A stretch of DNA of 64,000 nt, from positions 186,001 to 250,000 of the forward strand of contig NZ_QXDC01000005.1 of NCBI RefSeq assembly GCF_003550065.1. Reading direction: 5' to 3'. The first letter of the stretch is position 1. Every line of letters begins with the position of its first letter. The position numbers were made by a program, and so were the translations under genes. Positions 33,991 through 41,753 of the stretch are shown piece after piece. Source of the stretch: Hephaestia caeni (GTDB lineage Bacteria > Pseudomonadota > Alphaproteobacteria > Sphingomonadales > Sphingomonadaceae). The notes beneath the pieces were generated by a model, which saw nothing but the letters and a program-made list of their open reading frames with translations, had not been told where the DNA came from and searched no databases.

Positions 33991-35192
33991 GTGAGCCTGG
34001 CCCCCGGAAAGAAGAACAGGAGGCGCCGCTGACCGGGCCGGCCGACGACGCTGCCGCCCCAATGCGGCTTCGTGCGGAAGCGCCGCGCGTCACGCGCCTC
34101 TCGCGCAAGGTGCTTGCCGGCATCGGCCTTCTGGCGAGCGTCGGGATCGGCGGCGCGTTGATCTATGCGCTCCAAACCCGCGAGGGGGGGACGCCCGCCG
34201 AGGAACTCCACTCGACCGACAATCGCTCGACTGCCGACGGCCTTTCCGGATTGCCGCGCGATTATAGCGGCGTTCCGCAGCTTGGCCCGCCGCTCCCGGG
34301 CGACCTCGGGCGCCCCATCCTGGGCGCGCAGAATCGTGGTCAGCCGTTGCCAGCCCAAGCCAATCCTGGTCTTAGCGCCGAGGAGCAGCGCCGTTTGCAG
34401 GAGATCGAGACTGCGCGCGTCAGCAGGCTTTTCACCGGGACGGAGAACCGTCCAATGGCGTCGACGGGCCCCGCGGCTGCGACGATCGCGCCACCGCCGG
34501 CGCCTGACCTCGCCGGCCTCGGCCTCGCGCCACCACCTGCCACACCATCAGCGCAAGATCGACAGCTTGCATTCCTCAATGCGGCCGCCGATCGGCGCAC
34601 GGTGGCACAGGATCGCGTTGCGGCGCCGGCGTCCCCCTATATCCTTCAGGCGGGCGCCGTGATCGCCGCCGCGCTCATCACGGGCATCCGCTCCGATCTT
34701 CCGGGCCAGATCACCGCGCAGGTGACGGAGAACATCTACGACAGCCCGACAGGGCGCATCCTGCTGGTGCCGCAAGGGACGCGGATCATCGGCCAGTACG
34801 ACAACAATGTTCAGTTCGGCCAGAGCCGTGTGCTCCTGGTCTGGAATCGGCTGATCCTCCCGAACGGGCGCTCGATCGTCCTCGAGCGTCAGCCCGGCGC
34901 CGACGCTGAAGGCTATGCGGGCCTTCAGGATGGCATCGACTATCATTGGTGGGAACTGGCAAAGGCGGCGGGACTATCCACGCTGCTGAGCATTGGCGCC
35001 GAGCTCGCCACCAACGACGACGACCGCCTGATTCAGGCGATCCGCAACGGCGGGCAAGACACCATCAACGATGCGGGCCAACAGATCGTCCGCCGCCAGC
35101 TCAACGTCGCGCCGACGTTGACCATACGGCCGGGCTTTCCCGTTCGCGTTATCGTCACGCGTGACCTGGTCCTCGAACCCCACGGAGGCTAA
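33987..35192 (+). CDS. trbI: TrbI (VirB10-like) T4SS protein
   Basis: 401 residues: N-terminal cytoplasmic tail, a membrane helix (VLAGIGLLASVGIGGALIYAL), a proline-rich spacer and a C-terminal VirB10 barrel: SPYILQAGAVIAAALITGIRSDLPGQITAQVTENIYDS, LLVPQGTRIIGQYDN, ending FPVRVIVTRDLVLEP. Spans both membranes. Overlaps trbG by 4 bp. Confidence 0.95.
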   Translation: MSEPGPRKEEQEAPLTGPADDAAAPMRLRAEAPRVTRLSRKVLAGIGLLASVGIGGALIYALQTREGGTPAEELHSTDNRSTADGLSGLPRDYSGVPQLGPPLPGDLGRPILGAQNRGQPLPAQANPGLSAEEQRRLQEIETARVSRLFTGTENRPMASTGPAAATIAPPPAPDLAGLGLAPPPATPSAQDRQLAFLNAAADRRTVAQDRVAAPASPYILQAGAVIAAALITGIRSDLPGQITAQVTENIYDSPTGRILLVPQGTRIIGQYDNNVQFGQSRVLLVWNRLILPNGRSIVLERQPGADAEGYAGLQDGIDYHWWELAKAAGLSTLLSIGAELATNDDDRLIQAIRNGGQDTINDAGQQIVRRQLNVAPTLTIRPGFPVRVIVTRDLVLEPHGG

Positions 35193-35195
35193 CCG

Positions 35196-35456
35196 ATGGC
35201 CAAGCTAAGGCTAGGGCCGCTCGAAGACGACAAGCCGGTGAAACTCTCGGTGGAATTGCCCGCTGCTCTTCACCGCGATCTCATCGCATATGCGGAGATC
35301 CTTGGCCGCGAAAGCGGCAAAGCCGTCGAGCCCGCCAAGGTCGTCGCACCGATGATCGAGCGTTTCATGGCGACGGATCGCGGTTTCGCGAAACTCCGCC
35401 ACGCATCCCGTTCCCGTTCGCGACCGGCGGACAGCGCTCCTCCAAAAGCCGAATGA
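35196..35456 (+). CDS. DUF2274 protein, last gene of the trb operon
   Basis: 86 residues: MAKLRLGPLEDDKPVKLSVELPAALHRDLIAYAEILGRESG, the DUF2274 core, basic tail rich in Ser/Arg. Occurs directly after trbI in many Trb-type elements; role unknown, RHH-like in character. Its last 92 bp overlap the 3' end of the convergent LysR gene. Confidence 0.85.
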   Translation: MAKLRLGPLEDDKPVKLSVELPAALHRDLIAYAEILGRESGKAVEPAKVVAPMIERFMATDRGFAKLRHASRSRSRPADSAPPKAE

Positions 35457-36318
35457 AATGCCCCACTGCAGGGTTGTCGTCGTGGCCCTTCCAATAGGCG
35501 CGATAGACGATATGAGTCGAGCCATTGCCGTCGCGCGCTTCACGATGGACCACGCCCTCATAGTTGGCGCCCATGCACGCTTCGCACATCACGCTGACGC
35601 CGTAGCCAGCGCCGACCAGGCTCTTGATGTTCTCCAGACTAACATCGTGCCGAACGACCTTAGGCAGATCGCCGGGAGAAGCCAGCTTGGCAACAAGGAT
35701 ATCATAGATCTCCGGGCCGGGATCGCGCTCGCACAAGAGGAACCGTTCGCGCTTCAAGTCAGTCCAGTAAACAATCTCGTTGGCGGCGAGAGGATGGTCC
35801 TGAGGCAGGGCAACGATAATGCGCTCGCTCCACAGCATCATCGAGCGGTTGCCGTCCAGTGCGGGCTCGCCGGTAACGATGGCGATGTCGATCTTGCCGT
35901 TCTCGATTCCCTTGGACAGTCGTGCCCGCGAGCCTTCGACCGTGCTGATGTGCACCTGCGGAAAGCGCCGAGAATACTCAATAAGCGTGGCGCGGAGATT
36001 GCCCGCCGACAACGACGTATAGAATCCGATTGTGATGTGTCCGGCTTCGCCCCGCCCCACCGCCTTGACGCCATCGATCACAACCTCCAGCTCGTGGAGG
36101 ACGCGCCGCGCGCCGTGGATGAAGTCGCGCCCAGCCGAGGTCGGTCGCACGCCGCCATTGGTTCGCTCGAAAAGCCTAACGCCGAGTTGATCCTCGAGAT
36201 GCCTGATCCGGCGGCTCAGATTGGATTGCTTCAGTGCGAGCGAATCCGCCGCCTTGCGGAAGCTGCCATGGTGTGCCGCCGCCTCGGCATAGCGTAGATG
36301 TTTAAGCTCGATCGACAC
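35365..36318 (-). CDS. LysR-family transcriptional regulator
   Basis: About 317 residues from a GTG at 36318: SIELKHLRYAEAAAHHGSFRKAADSLALKQSNLSRRIRHLEDQLGVRLFERT is the winged HTH, followed by a LysR substrate-binding domain (GHITIGFYTSLSAGNLRATLIEYSRRFPQVHI). LysR HTHs start within a few residues of the N terminus, so I prefer the GTG to the ATG at 36378 or the frame limit at 36429. A LysR gene at the end of the trb cluster is common in this ICE family; target and ligand unknown. Confidence 0.85.
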   Translation of the reverse strand: MSIELKHLRYAEAAAHHGSFRKAADSLALKQSNLSRRIRHLEDQLGVRLFERTNGGVRPTSAGRDFIHGARRVLHELEVVIDGVKAVGRGEAGHITIGFYTSLSAGNLRATLIEYSRRFPQVHISTVEGSRARLSKGIENGKIDIAIVTGEPALDGNRSMMLWSERIIVALPQDHPLAANEIVYWTDLKRERFLLCERDPGPEIYDILVAKLASPGDLPKVVRHDVSLENIKSLVGAGYGVSVMCEACMGANYEGVVHREARDGNGSTHIVYRAYWKGHDDNPAVGHFIRLLEERCPPVANGNGMRGGVSRNRDPSP

Positions 36319-36532
36319 GAGAGCGCTCGTTTCGTTGCACTGAAACGGCACAATCACGGAACGCACCGTGTTCAGCATACGTCGAAAGCGCACAGGAGAC
36401 GTCGACCATTCGTGCAGCCGCAACGACATAGCGGAGATGACGCAGTTCGATCCTCAGGGCGCAGTCTCCCTCCCTTTCCATAGAACTCCGAAGGCTTTGG
36501 CTCGTGAAGCTGATGGAGCAGAAATGCCGCTG

Positions 36533-36919
36533 TCAGAGGCTCTGGATCACCTTCTCCAGCTTGCCTCTCACGGTTTGCGCTTTATCGGCGAGCTCACGGT
36601 TCTGAATCGCCTGCATAGAGGCGACAGGATCGACTGCCGCGATTTCAACCTCGCCAAGCCTAAGTTCCTGGACGATGACGTTGCAGGGCAGCATCGTCCC
36701 GACCTTGTCCTCGAGCTTGAGCGCCTCTAACGCGAGCGCCGGGTTGCAGGCCCCGAGGATCGTATAGGGCCGAAAATCCGCGTTCACCTTCCGCTTAAGG
36801 GTTTCCCGGATGTCGATCTGCGTGATGACGCCAAAGCCCTCCGCCTTCAAGGCTTCCGTCGTGCGTGTGAGAGCATCGTCGAATGACGTCGAGAGCGTTT
36901 TTGCAAGGTAGTAGCTCAT
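36533..36919 (-). CDS. DUF302 domain protein
   Basis: 128 residues: MSYYLAKTLSTSFDDALTRTTEALKAEGFGVITQIDI ... FRPYTILGACNPALALEAL ... GTMLPCNVIVQE. The CNP...PCNV pattern is the DUF302 core. DUF302 proteins often accompany sulfur- and metal-stress operons; no activity is established. Last gene of the minus-strand sulfur operon running from 40101. Confidence 0.9.
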   Translation of the reverse strand: MSYYLAKTLSTSFDDALTRTTEALKAEGFGVITQIDIRETLKRKVNADFRPYTILGACNPALALEALKLEDKVGTMLPCNVIVQELRLGEVEIAAVDPVASMQAIQNRELADKAQTVRGKLEKVIQSL

Positions 36920-36951
36920 GACCTTGATCCTTTCTGGTTAGACGCTGTCTC

Positions 36952-37077
36952 TTACCGACGGCGTGAAAAGATGTACTTGGCGAGGGCGATCGCCGCGAGC
37001 ACGAGAACAATGATGATGACGAGCCAGAAAAAGCCCATGCCCCACATCATTCCTCCACCCATCATGTCTTGCATCAT
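36952..37077 (-). CDS. 41-residue Met-rich single-helix membrane peptide
   Basis: Reads MMQDMMGGGMMWGMGFFWLV then IIIVLVLAAIALAKYIFSRRR: a Met/Gly-rich N terminus, one ~20-residue membrane helix and a basic C-terminal anchor. Its ATG overlaps the rhodanese stop by 4 bp (ATGA), strong evidence of real, coupled translation. It resembles the short membrane peptides that accompany copper/sulfur operons (the SHOCT-less type); Met residues suggest metal contact, but the function is unknown. Confidence 0.75.
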   Translation of the reverse strand: MMQDMMGGGMMWGMGFFWLVIIIVLVLAAIALAKYIFSRRR

Positions 37078-37466
37078 CGGTTGACCTCTTCCACGAGTCC
37101 GCCCGCCTGCTGGAGGGCCGGGAACCCGCCGGCGACATGCGCTACGTTCGTGATGCCCATTTCCTTGAGGGCCTTGGCGCCAAGAGCGGAGCGGTTACCT
37201 GATCCGCAGTAGAGCACCAGCTTCTTGCCCCCGCCCAGCTCCGGCTTGTGCGTCGGGCTGGTCGGATCGGCCTGGAACTCGAGGAATCCGCGCGGCACAT
37301 GCACGGCACCCCGGAGCTTACCTGTCTTTTGCAGCTCCTCGGCCTCGCGCACGTCCACAAACATCACGCTGGGGTCGCCCACCAACTTCGCTGCTTCTGG
37401 GCCCGAAAGCGTCTCGATGTCCCGGCTTGCCTCAGCCACTAGATCCTTTGCACTTTTCGTCGTCAT
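37074..37466 (-). CDS. rhodanese-like sulfurtransferase
   Basis: 130 residues: one rhodanese domain with VMFVDVREAEELQKTGKLRGAVHVPRGFLEF and active-site loop LYCGSGNRSAL (nucleophile Cys). Transfers sulfane sulfur, e.g. between persulfide and sulfite/thiosulfate. Start at 37466 (MTTKSAKDLV), with GAAGGAG upstream. Lies between the MBL hydrolase and the membrane peptide in the sulfur operon. Confidence 0.93.
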   Translation of the reverse strand: MTTKSAKDLVAEASRDIETLSGPEAAKLVGDPSVMFVDVREAEELQKTGKLRGAVHVPRGFLEFQADPTSPTHKPELGGGKKLVLYCGSGNRSALGAKALKEMGITNVAHVAGGFPALQQAGGLVEEVNR

Positions 37467-37477
37467 GATTGGCTCCT

Positions 37478-38383
37478 TCACTCGTCCCACGGTGCGTCGA
37501 GCGCATCGAGGGGGATCTTGAGATAACGTATGCCGTTTTCCTCGGGCTCAGGCAGCCGACCGCCCTGGATGTTCACCTGCAGGGAGTGCAGGATGAGCTT
37601 CGGCATAGGCAGCTCGCGGTCGCGCTTCTCGCGCAGGGCCACGAACTCCTCTTCCGTTCTTGCCTTTACGAGGTGCGTGTTCCTGGCCCTCTGCTCAGCC
37701 ACTGTGCTTTCCCATTCCGGCTTTCGACCGCCAGGGCAGTAGTCGTGCCCGGTGAACAAGCGGGTGTCGTCGGGCAGCGCCATGATGCGTTGAATACTGT
37801 TCCACAGCACCTTTGCTGAGCCGCCAGGGAAGTCGGCCCGGGCTGTGCCGCCATCCGGCATGAAGATAGTGTCGTGGATGAAGGCGGCGTCGCCGACCAC
37901 GTAGGCGATCGAGGCGAGCGTGTGCCCCGGCGTGAACACCACCTCGACGTCCATGTTGCCGATCTTGAAACGTTCGCCGTCGGCGAAGAGCCGGTTCCAT
38001 TGCGAGCCGTCTGGCGGGAAGCTGTCGGGCAGGTTGTAGATCCCCTTCCAGAGCTTCTGGATCTCGACGACCTTCTCGCCGATGGCGGTCGGGACGGCTG
38101 TCTTGTCCTTGAGGTAGCCGGCCGCCGAGAAATGATCGGCATGCGGATGGGTGTCCAAAATCCACTCCAGCGTGTAGTCCTCCTGGTCGATATGCGCGAG
38201 GAGCTGATCGGCCGAGTGAGTGGCCGTAGCGCCGGACTTCGGATCGAAGTCCAGCACCGGGTCGATTATGGCGGCGCGCTTCGTCTCCGGATCGGCGACG
38301 ACATACTGGACGCTAGACGTGCGCTTCTCGAAGAAGCCCTTCACGACAGGGTTGCCTTTCAGAGGCGAAGACGAGGCGGGCAT
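37478..38383 (-). CDS. metallo-beta-lactamase-fold hydrolase (Blh/persulfide dioxygenase type)
   Basis: 301 residues. Metal-binding motif THPHADHFSAAGYL, further ligands in VVFTPGHTLASIAY and LFTGHDYCPGG. This family occurs in BigR-regulated operons (Blh) and oxidises glutathione persulfide. Start at 38383 (MPASSSPLKGNPVV), with AGGAG upstream; the upstream in-frame sequence to 38992 is antisense to the next gene. A second, shorter MBL protein is at 40956. Confidence 0.9.
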   Translation of the reverse strand: MPASSSPLKGNPVVKGFFEKRTSSVQYVVADPETKRAAIIDPVLDFDPKSGATATHSADQLLAHIDQEDYTLEWILDTHPHADHFSAAGYLKDKTAVPTAIGEKVVEIQKLWKGIYNLPDSFPPDGSQWNRLFADGERFKIGNMDVEVVFTPGHTLASIAYVVGDAAFIHDTIFMPDGGTARADFPGGSAKVLWNSIQRIMALPDDTRLFTGHDYCPGGRKPEWESTVAEQRARNTHLVKARTEEEFVALREKRDRELPMPKLILHSLQVNIQGGRLPEPEENGIRYLKIPLDALDAPWDE

Positions 38384-38406
38384 GCAGTTTGCTCCTTTCG
38401 ATTGAT

Positions 38407-39213
38407 TCATGGCTGAGTGGCTGTCAGCGCGAGGAGCCCTCGGGCAATAATGTAGAGGCCGACCACGATCACGAGGCCGGCGAAAAGCGTGCCCAGCATT
38501 TGCTTGCGGCTGGCGACAACTTTTCCAAGTGCCGTCCCGACCAGCCCACCGACGAGCCCCCCGAGCACGAACAGGCCGGAGAGCCACCAGTCGACGAGCC
38601 CTGAGAGCGCGTAGCTGGCGGCCGTCGCCGCCCCGAAGGCCGCCACCCCAACGAGCGAGGTGCCGATGGCGAACGCGAGCGGCATCCGGGTCGCGAGCAT
38701 CAATCCCGGTACGATCAGGAATCCACCGCCGATCCCGAAGAACCCGGAGAACACTCCGACAGTGAAGCCGATCCCGAGAAGAAGAGGCAGGAGCTCTCGC
38801 GCAGTCTCGGACGAGAGGCGTACGTCCGGGTTGCCGCGGCCCTCCCGCCTGCGGAGCATCACGGCGCCGATCACGACCATCACGACGCCGAACAACGCCA
38901 GAAGCTTCTGGCCATCGACGGCTTTGGCGACGGCCGCGCCAGCAAATGCGCCGAGGACACCGGCGGCAGCGAAGACTGCGGCGCACCGCCATTTGACGTT
39001 GCCGGCGCGCCAGTGCGGGAAGAGATTGCCAAGGGCGCTCGCGGAAACAGCGACAGCGCTTGTGCCGATGGCCACGTGGGGCGAGGCCACGCCGACCACG
39101 TAGACCAGCAGCGGCACGGCAAGGATCGAGCCGCCACCGCCCACGAGCCCGAGAACCAGCCCCACGATGCCGCCCGAGCCTGTGGCCAGGAGAGAGGTGA
39201 TGAGGTCGGGCAT
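38407..39213 (-). CDS. TauE/SafE family sulfite exporter
   Basis: 268 residues, eight hydrophobic helices in two repeats: GGIVGLVLGLVGGGGSILAVPLLVY in the first and VGVFSGFFGIGGGFLIVPGLML in the second. Exports sulfite or related sulfonates, here the likely product of persulfide oxidation. Start at 39213 overlaps the stop of the upstream gene (TAATG). Confidence 0.92.
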   Translation of the reverse strand: MPDLITSLLATGSGGIVGLVLGLVGGGGSILAVPLLVYVVGVASPHVAIGTSAVAVSASALGNLFPHWRAGNVKWRCAAVFAAAGVLGAFAGAAVAKAVDGQKLLALFGVVMVVIGAVMLRRREGRGNPDVRLSSETARELLPLLLGIGFTVGVFSGFFGIGGGFLIVPGLMLATRMPLAFAIGTSLVGVAAFGAATAASYALSGLVDWWLSGLFVLGGLVGGLVGTALGKVVASRKQMLGTLFAGLVIVVGLYIIARGLLALTATQP

Positions 39214-39671
39214 TAGCCGTCTACTCCCGCCGGCCCGCGTCGGAAGGTCACCTGTGGCCAGTCGTCCGGGAGCAACCGGAACAGGGCCATGCCGGTCATC
39301 ATCGCCGTGATGAAGACGAAAACCTGCCAAGGCCCGAAGGTAAGCGCGGTCAAAGCCGGGCCCGGGCAGAGGCCGACCAGGCCCCATCCGACGCCGAAGA
39401 GCACGGCCCCACCGATCAGGCGCGGATCAAGATCGCGGCGGGTCGGGATCTCAAGCCGCCGCGCGAAGACCGGGACACCTCGGCGCTTGGCGAGGAGGTA
39501 TCCGAGCGCAGACACTGCGAGGGCGCCGCCCATCACCAAGGCAAGGCTCGGGTCCCAGTTGCCGAAGACGTCGAGGAACCCGAGCACCTTCGCCGGATTG
39601 ACCATCTCGGAGATGACCAGCCCGAGGCCGAAGAGCAGCCCGGAGGCGAAGGCGGAGATGATGAGGGACAT
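39213..39671 (-). CDS. YeeE/YedE-type transporter, C-terminal half (DUF6691)
   Basis: 152 residues, about four membrane helices: LLFGLGLVISEMVNPAKVLGFLDVFGNWDPSLALVMGGAL and VGWGLVGLCPGPAL with a conserved Cys. Pairs with the adjacent gene as a split YeeE/TsuA-like carrier for thiosulfate or sulfide-derived species. Start at 39671, with GGAGG upstream. Confidence 0.9.
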   Translation of the reverse strand: MSLIISAFASGLLFGLGLVISEMVNPAKVLGFLDVFGNWDPSLALVMGGALAVSALGYLLAKRRGVPVFARRLEIPTRRDLDPRLIGGAVLFGVGWGLVGLCPGPALTALTFGPWQVFVFITAMMTGMALFRLLPDDWPQVTFRRGPAGVDG

Positions 39672-39675
39672 GGAG

Positions 39676-40101
39676 TCAGCCTCCGAGAACATGACGCGTG
39701 ATGAAGACAGTGGCGATGGCCGTGGCCATGAAGACCGCTGTCGCGGCGAGCGAACGTGGCGAGCCGCGTGCGACGCCGCAAACGCCGTGACCGCTGGTGC
39801 AACCTGCCCCGAGACGGGTGCCGAAGCCGACGATCAGGCCTGCGACGGCCAGAAGCTCTATCGAAGGAGTCAGGGTGATCTGCGGCAGCGCGCCGCCAAG
39901 CGCGGCGTAGAGGAATGGGGCGAGGAAGAGGCCGGCGACGAAAGCCAGGCGCCAGCCGATCTCATTGCGGGCAGGATGAATGAAGCCGCCGAGGATGCCG
40001 CTGACACCCGCGATGCGGCCATTCAGGAAGAGGAACAGAGCCGCGGAGGCGCCGATCAACAGGCCGCCGAGCAGCGCTGATACCGGAGTAAAGTTGTCCA
40101 T
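39676..40101 (-). CDS. YeeE/YedE-type transporter, N-terminal half
   Basis: 141 residues: ALLGGLLIGASAALFLFLNGRIAGVSGILGG and GFGTRLGAGCTSGHGVCGVARGSPRSL, whose Cys residues line the substrate path in YeeE/TsuA. First gene of the minus-strand sulfur operon, four bases from its partner. Confidence 0.9.
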   Translation of the reverse strand: MDNFTPVSALLGGLLIGASAALFLFLNGRIAGVSGILGGFIHPARNEIGWRLAFVAGLFLAPFLYAALGGALPQITLTPSIELLAVAGLIVGFGTRLGAGCTSGHGVCGVARGSPRSLAATAVFMATAIATVFITRHVLGG

Positions 40102-40421
40102 TCCTTCGACCCGATCAAAACATTAGACGATCCCTATTTAGGGTTGCCTTCATATCTGCGCAAGTGCGATGATATGCATCTACGACGGGTGAACGATGGA
40201 AACCGTTGGTGGTATCGGGTTACCATTCACCTCGCGAGTTTATCCAGGCTCGCGCCAACCCGTGACCGTTTCCGGTCGTTCGGGGGCAACAACATGCGGG
40301 AGGAACGGCTCGTTCATAGAGTCGCTGATCCTCCTGCTGCTGAGGAACTGCGCCACGCCTGCGCCCAGTCGCCCACCAAGCAACCTTGATGAGAGCCGAT
40401 GCCCTTCATATGTATGAAACT
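40102..40421. promoter_or_regulatory. divergent regulatory region of the sulfur cargo
   Basis: 320 bp without a gene between the transporter operon (minus) and the BigR-like gene (plus). It contains CCCTA-TT-TAGGG (40132-40143), 31 bp upstream of the minus-strand ATG, and TTCATA-TG-TATGAA (40405-40418), just before the regulator start. The latter fits TTC-N8-GAA, the half-site spacing reported for SqrR/BigR operators. Confidence 0.55.
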
Positions 40422-40829
40422 ATGAAGATAGAAGAGATGTTCCAAGCGGTAGAGCAAGCGACAGACCTCTTGAAGGCGCTTGCCAGTCGGAACCGCCTTC
40501 TCCTCCTCTGCTACCTTTTGGAGGGCGAGAGGTCGGTCGGCGAACTCGCTCGCCTCATCCAGGCACGGGAGACAGCTGTCTCGCAACAACTGGCGCTGCT
40601 CCGCAAGGATGGCTTGGTTCGCACCCGGCGTGAGGGCCAGACTGTCTACTACACGCTCGCGAGCACAGAGGCCGCCAAAGTCATAGAGACACTCCATGGA
40701 ATATATTGCGCGCCGATCGCGGAAGCAGCCGCTGTCGCGCCCGCGGCGGTTGCTGGCAGCGCTAACGACCAGTCACATGTGAAGAACAGCCACACCGGAC
40801 CTGAAAACTCAGATCCTCAGGAGAATTGA
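40422..40829 (+). CDS. ArsR-family persulfide-sensing repressor (BigR/SqrR type)
   Basis: 135 residues: MKIEEMFQAVEQATDLLKALASRNRLLLLCYLLEGERSVGEL then the recognition helix ETAVSQQLALLRKDGLV. Cys30 (LLCYL) and Cys96 (IYCAP) are 66 residues apart, the same spacing as the Cys41/Cys107 pair that forms the tetrasulfide link in SqrR. Start chosen by alignment to BigR, downstream of the operator; ATGs further upstream (40389, 40410) are less likely. Predicted to repress both the divergent sulfur operon and its own transcript. Confidence 0.86.
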   Translation: MKIEEMFQAVEQATDLLKALASRNRLLLLCYLLEGERSVGELARLIQARETAVSQQLALLRKDGLVRTRREGQTVYYTLASTEAAKVIETLHGIYCAPIAEAAAVAPAAVAGSANDQSHVKNSHTGPENSDPQEN

Positions 40830-40955
40830 TCATGAACTACTGCCGTCGCGATGGCCTCGACGGAAGCCGTCCATAATTCGGCCCTGCACGAAGCAACGCA
40901 TGAGGTTCGCCAAAAGCGCGCGCGTCATGGACTCCAAGCCGCCGGGAGCCTGAAC

Positions 40956-41708
40956 ATGAACTTTCGCCAACTGTATGAGCCGGAATCTTCAACCTACACT
41001 TACCTGTTCGGCTGCCGCGACACAGGAGAAGCCGTGCTTCTCGATCCGGTCCTGGAGACGTTGGACCGGGACCTCTCCGCTCTCCAGGATCTCGGTTTAA
41101 GGCTCGCATACACACTCGAGACGCACATCCATGCCGACCATGTCACATCCGCTTGCCGGTTGCGGAGCATCACTGGATGCAAGGTGGCTTATCCTGAGCT
41201 GGACGGTCTTCCTTGTGCCGACGTGGGCGTGAGCGAGGTCAACCCGCTGTCCGTCGGTCACCTCACATTCAATCCCCTCTATACTCCTGGCCACACCGAC
41301 TCGCATCACAGCTACCTCATCGACGTTCCTGGCGTGACGAGGGTTTTCACAGGCGATGCCCTTCTGATCGACGGGTGCGGACGAACGGACTTTCAGGGCG
41401 GTGACGCGGCCGCGCTCTACCGCTCGATCCACGAGAAGATCTTCACTTTGCCCGGAGAAACTCTCGTCTATCCCGCCCATGACTACCAGCACCGCCACGT
41501 TAGTACGGTGGAGCAGGAGCGCGAGCGAAACCCGCGTCTTGGCGCCGGCAAAAGCTTGGACGAGTTCATCCAGATCATGAGCGATCTCAACCTGCCATAT
41601 CCGAAGCGGATCGATATCGCTCTGCCCGCCAATCGAATGTGCGGGGACTGCCCGGATGAGGCCGAGATCATGAGAGCTGAACCGGAAGGACCATCGATAC
41701 AAGGCTAG
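40956..41708 (+). CDS. persulfide dioxygenase-like metallo-beta-lactamase (ETHE1 type)
   Basis: 250 residues: FRQLYEPESSTYTYLFGC opening and TLETHIHADHVTSACRLR, YTPGHTDSHHSYL, VFTGDALLIDGCGRTDFQGGD and VYPAHDYQHRHVSTVEQE, all ETHE1 signatures. Oxidises glutathione persulfide to sulfite. Start at 40956 (MNFRQLYEP), with GGGAGCC upstream. Cotranscribed with the BigR-like gene. Confidence 0.93.
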   Translation: MNFRQLYEPESSTYTYLFGCRDTGEAVLLDPVLETLDRDLSALQDLGLRLAYTLETHIHADHVTSACRLRSITGCKVAYPELDGLPCADVGVSEVNPLSVGHLTFNPLYTPGHTDSHHSYLIDVPGVTRVFTGDALLIDGCGRTDFQGGDAAALYRSIHEKIFTLPGETLVYPAHDYQHRHVSTVEQERERNPRLGAGKSLDEFIQIMSDLNLPYPKRIDIALPANRMCGDCPDEAEIMRAEPEGPSIQG

Positions 41709-41753
41709 CTCGCCCTGCTGCATCTTCCGCCGATCTGATCAAGGGGTTCCCTC

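Noticed and set aside
40832-40876. 14-codon MNYCRRDGLDGSRP frame after the BigR-like gene
   Set aside because: Could be a leader peptide, but there is no attenuator-like structure or supporting conservation.
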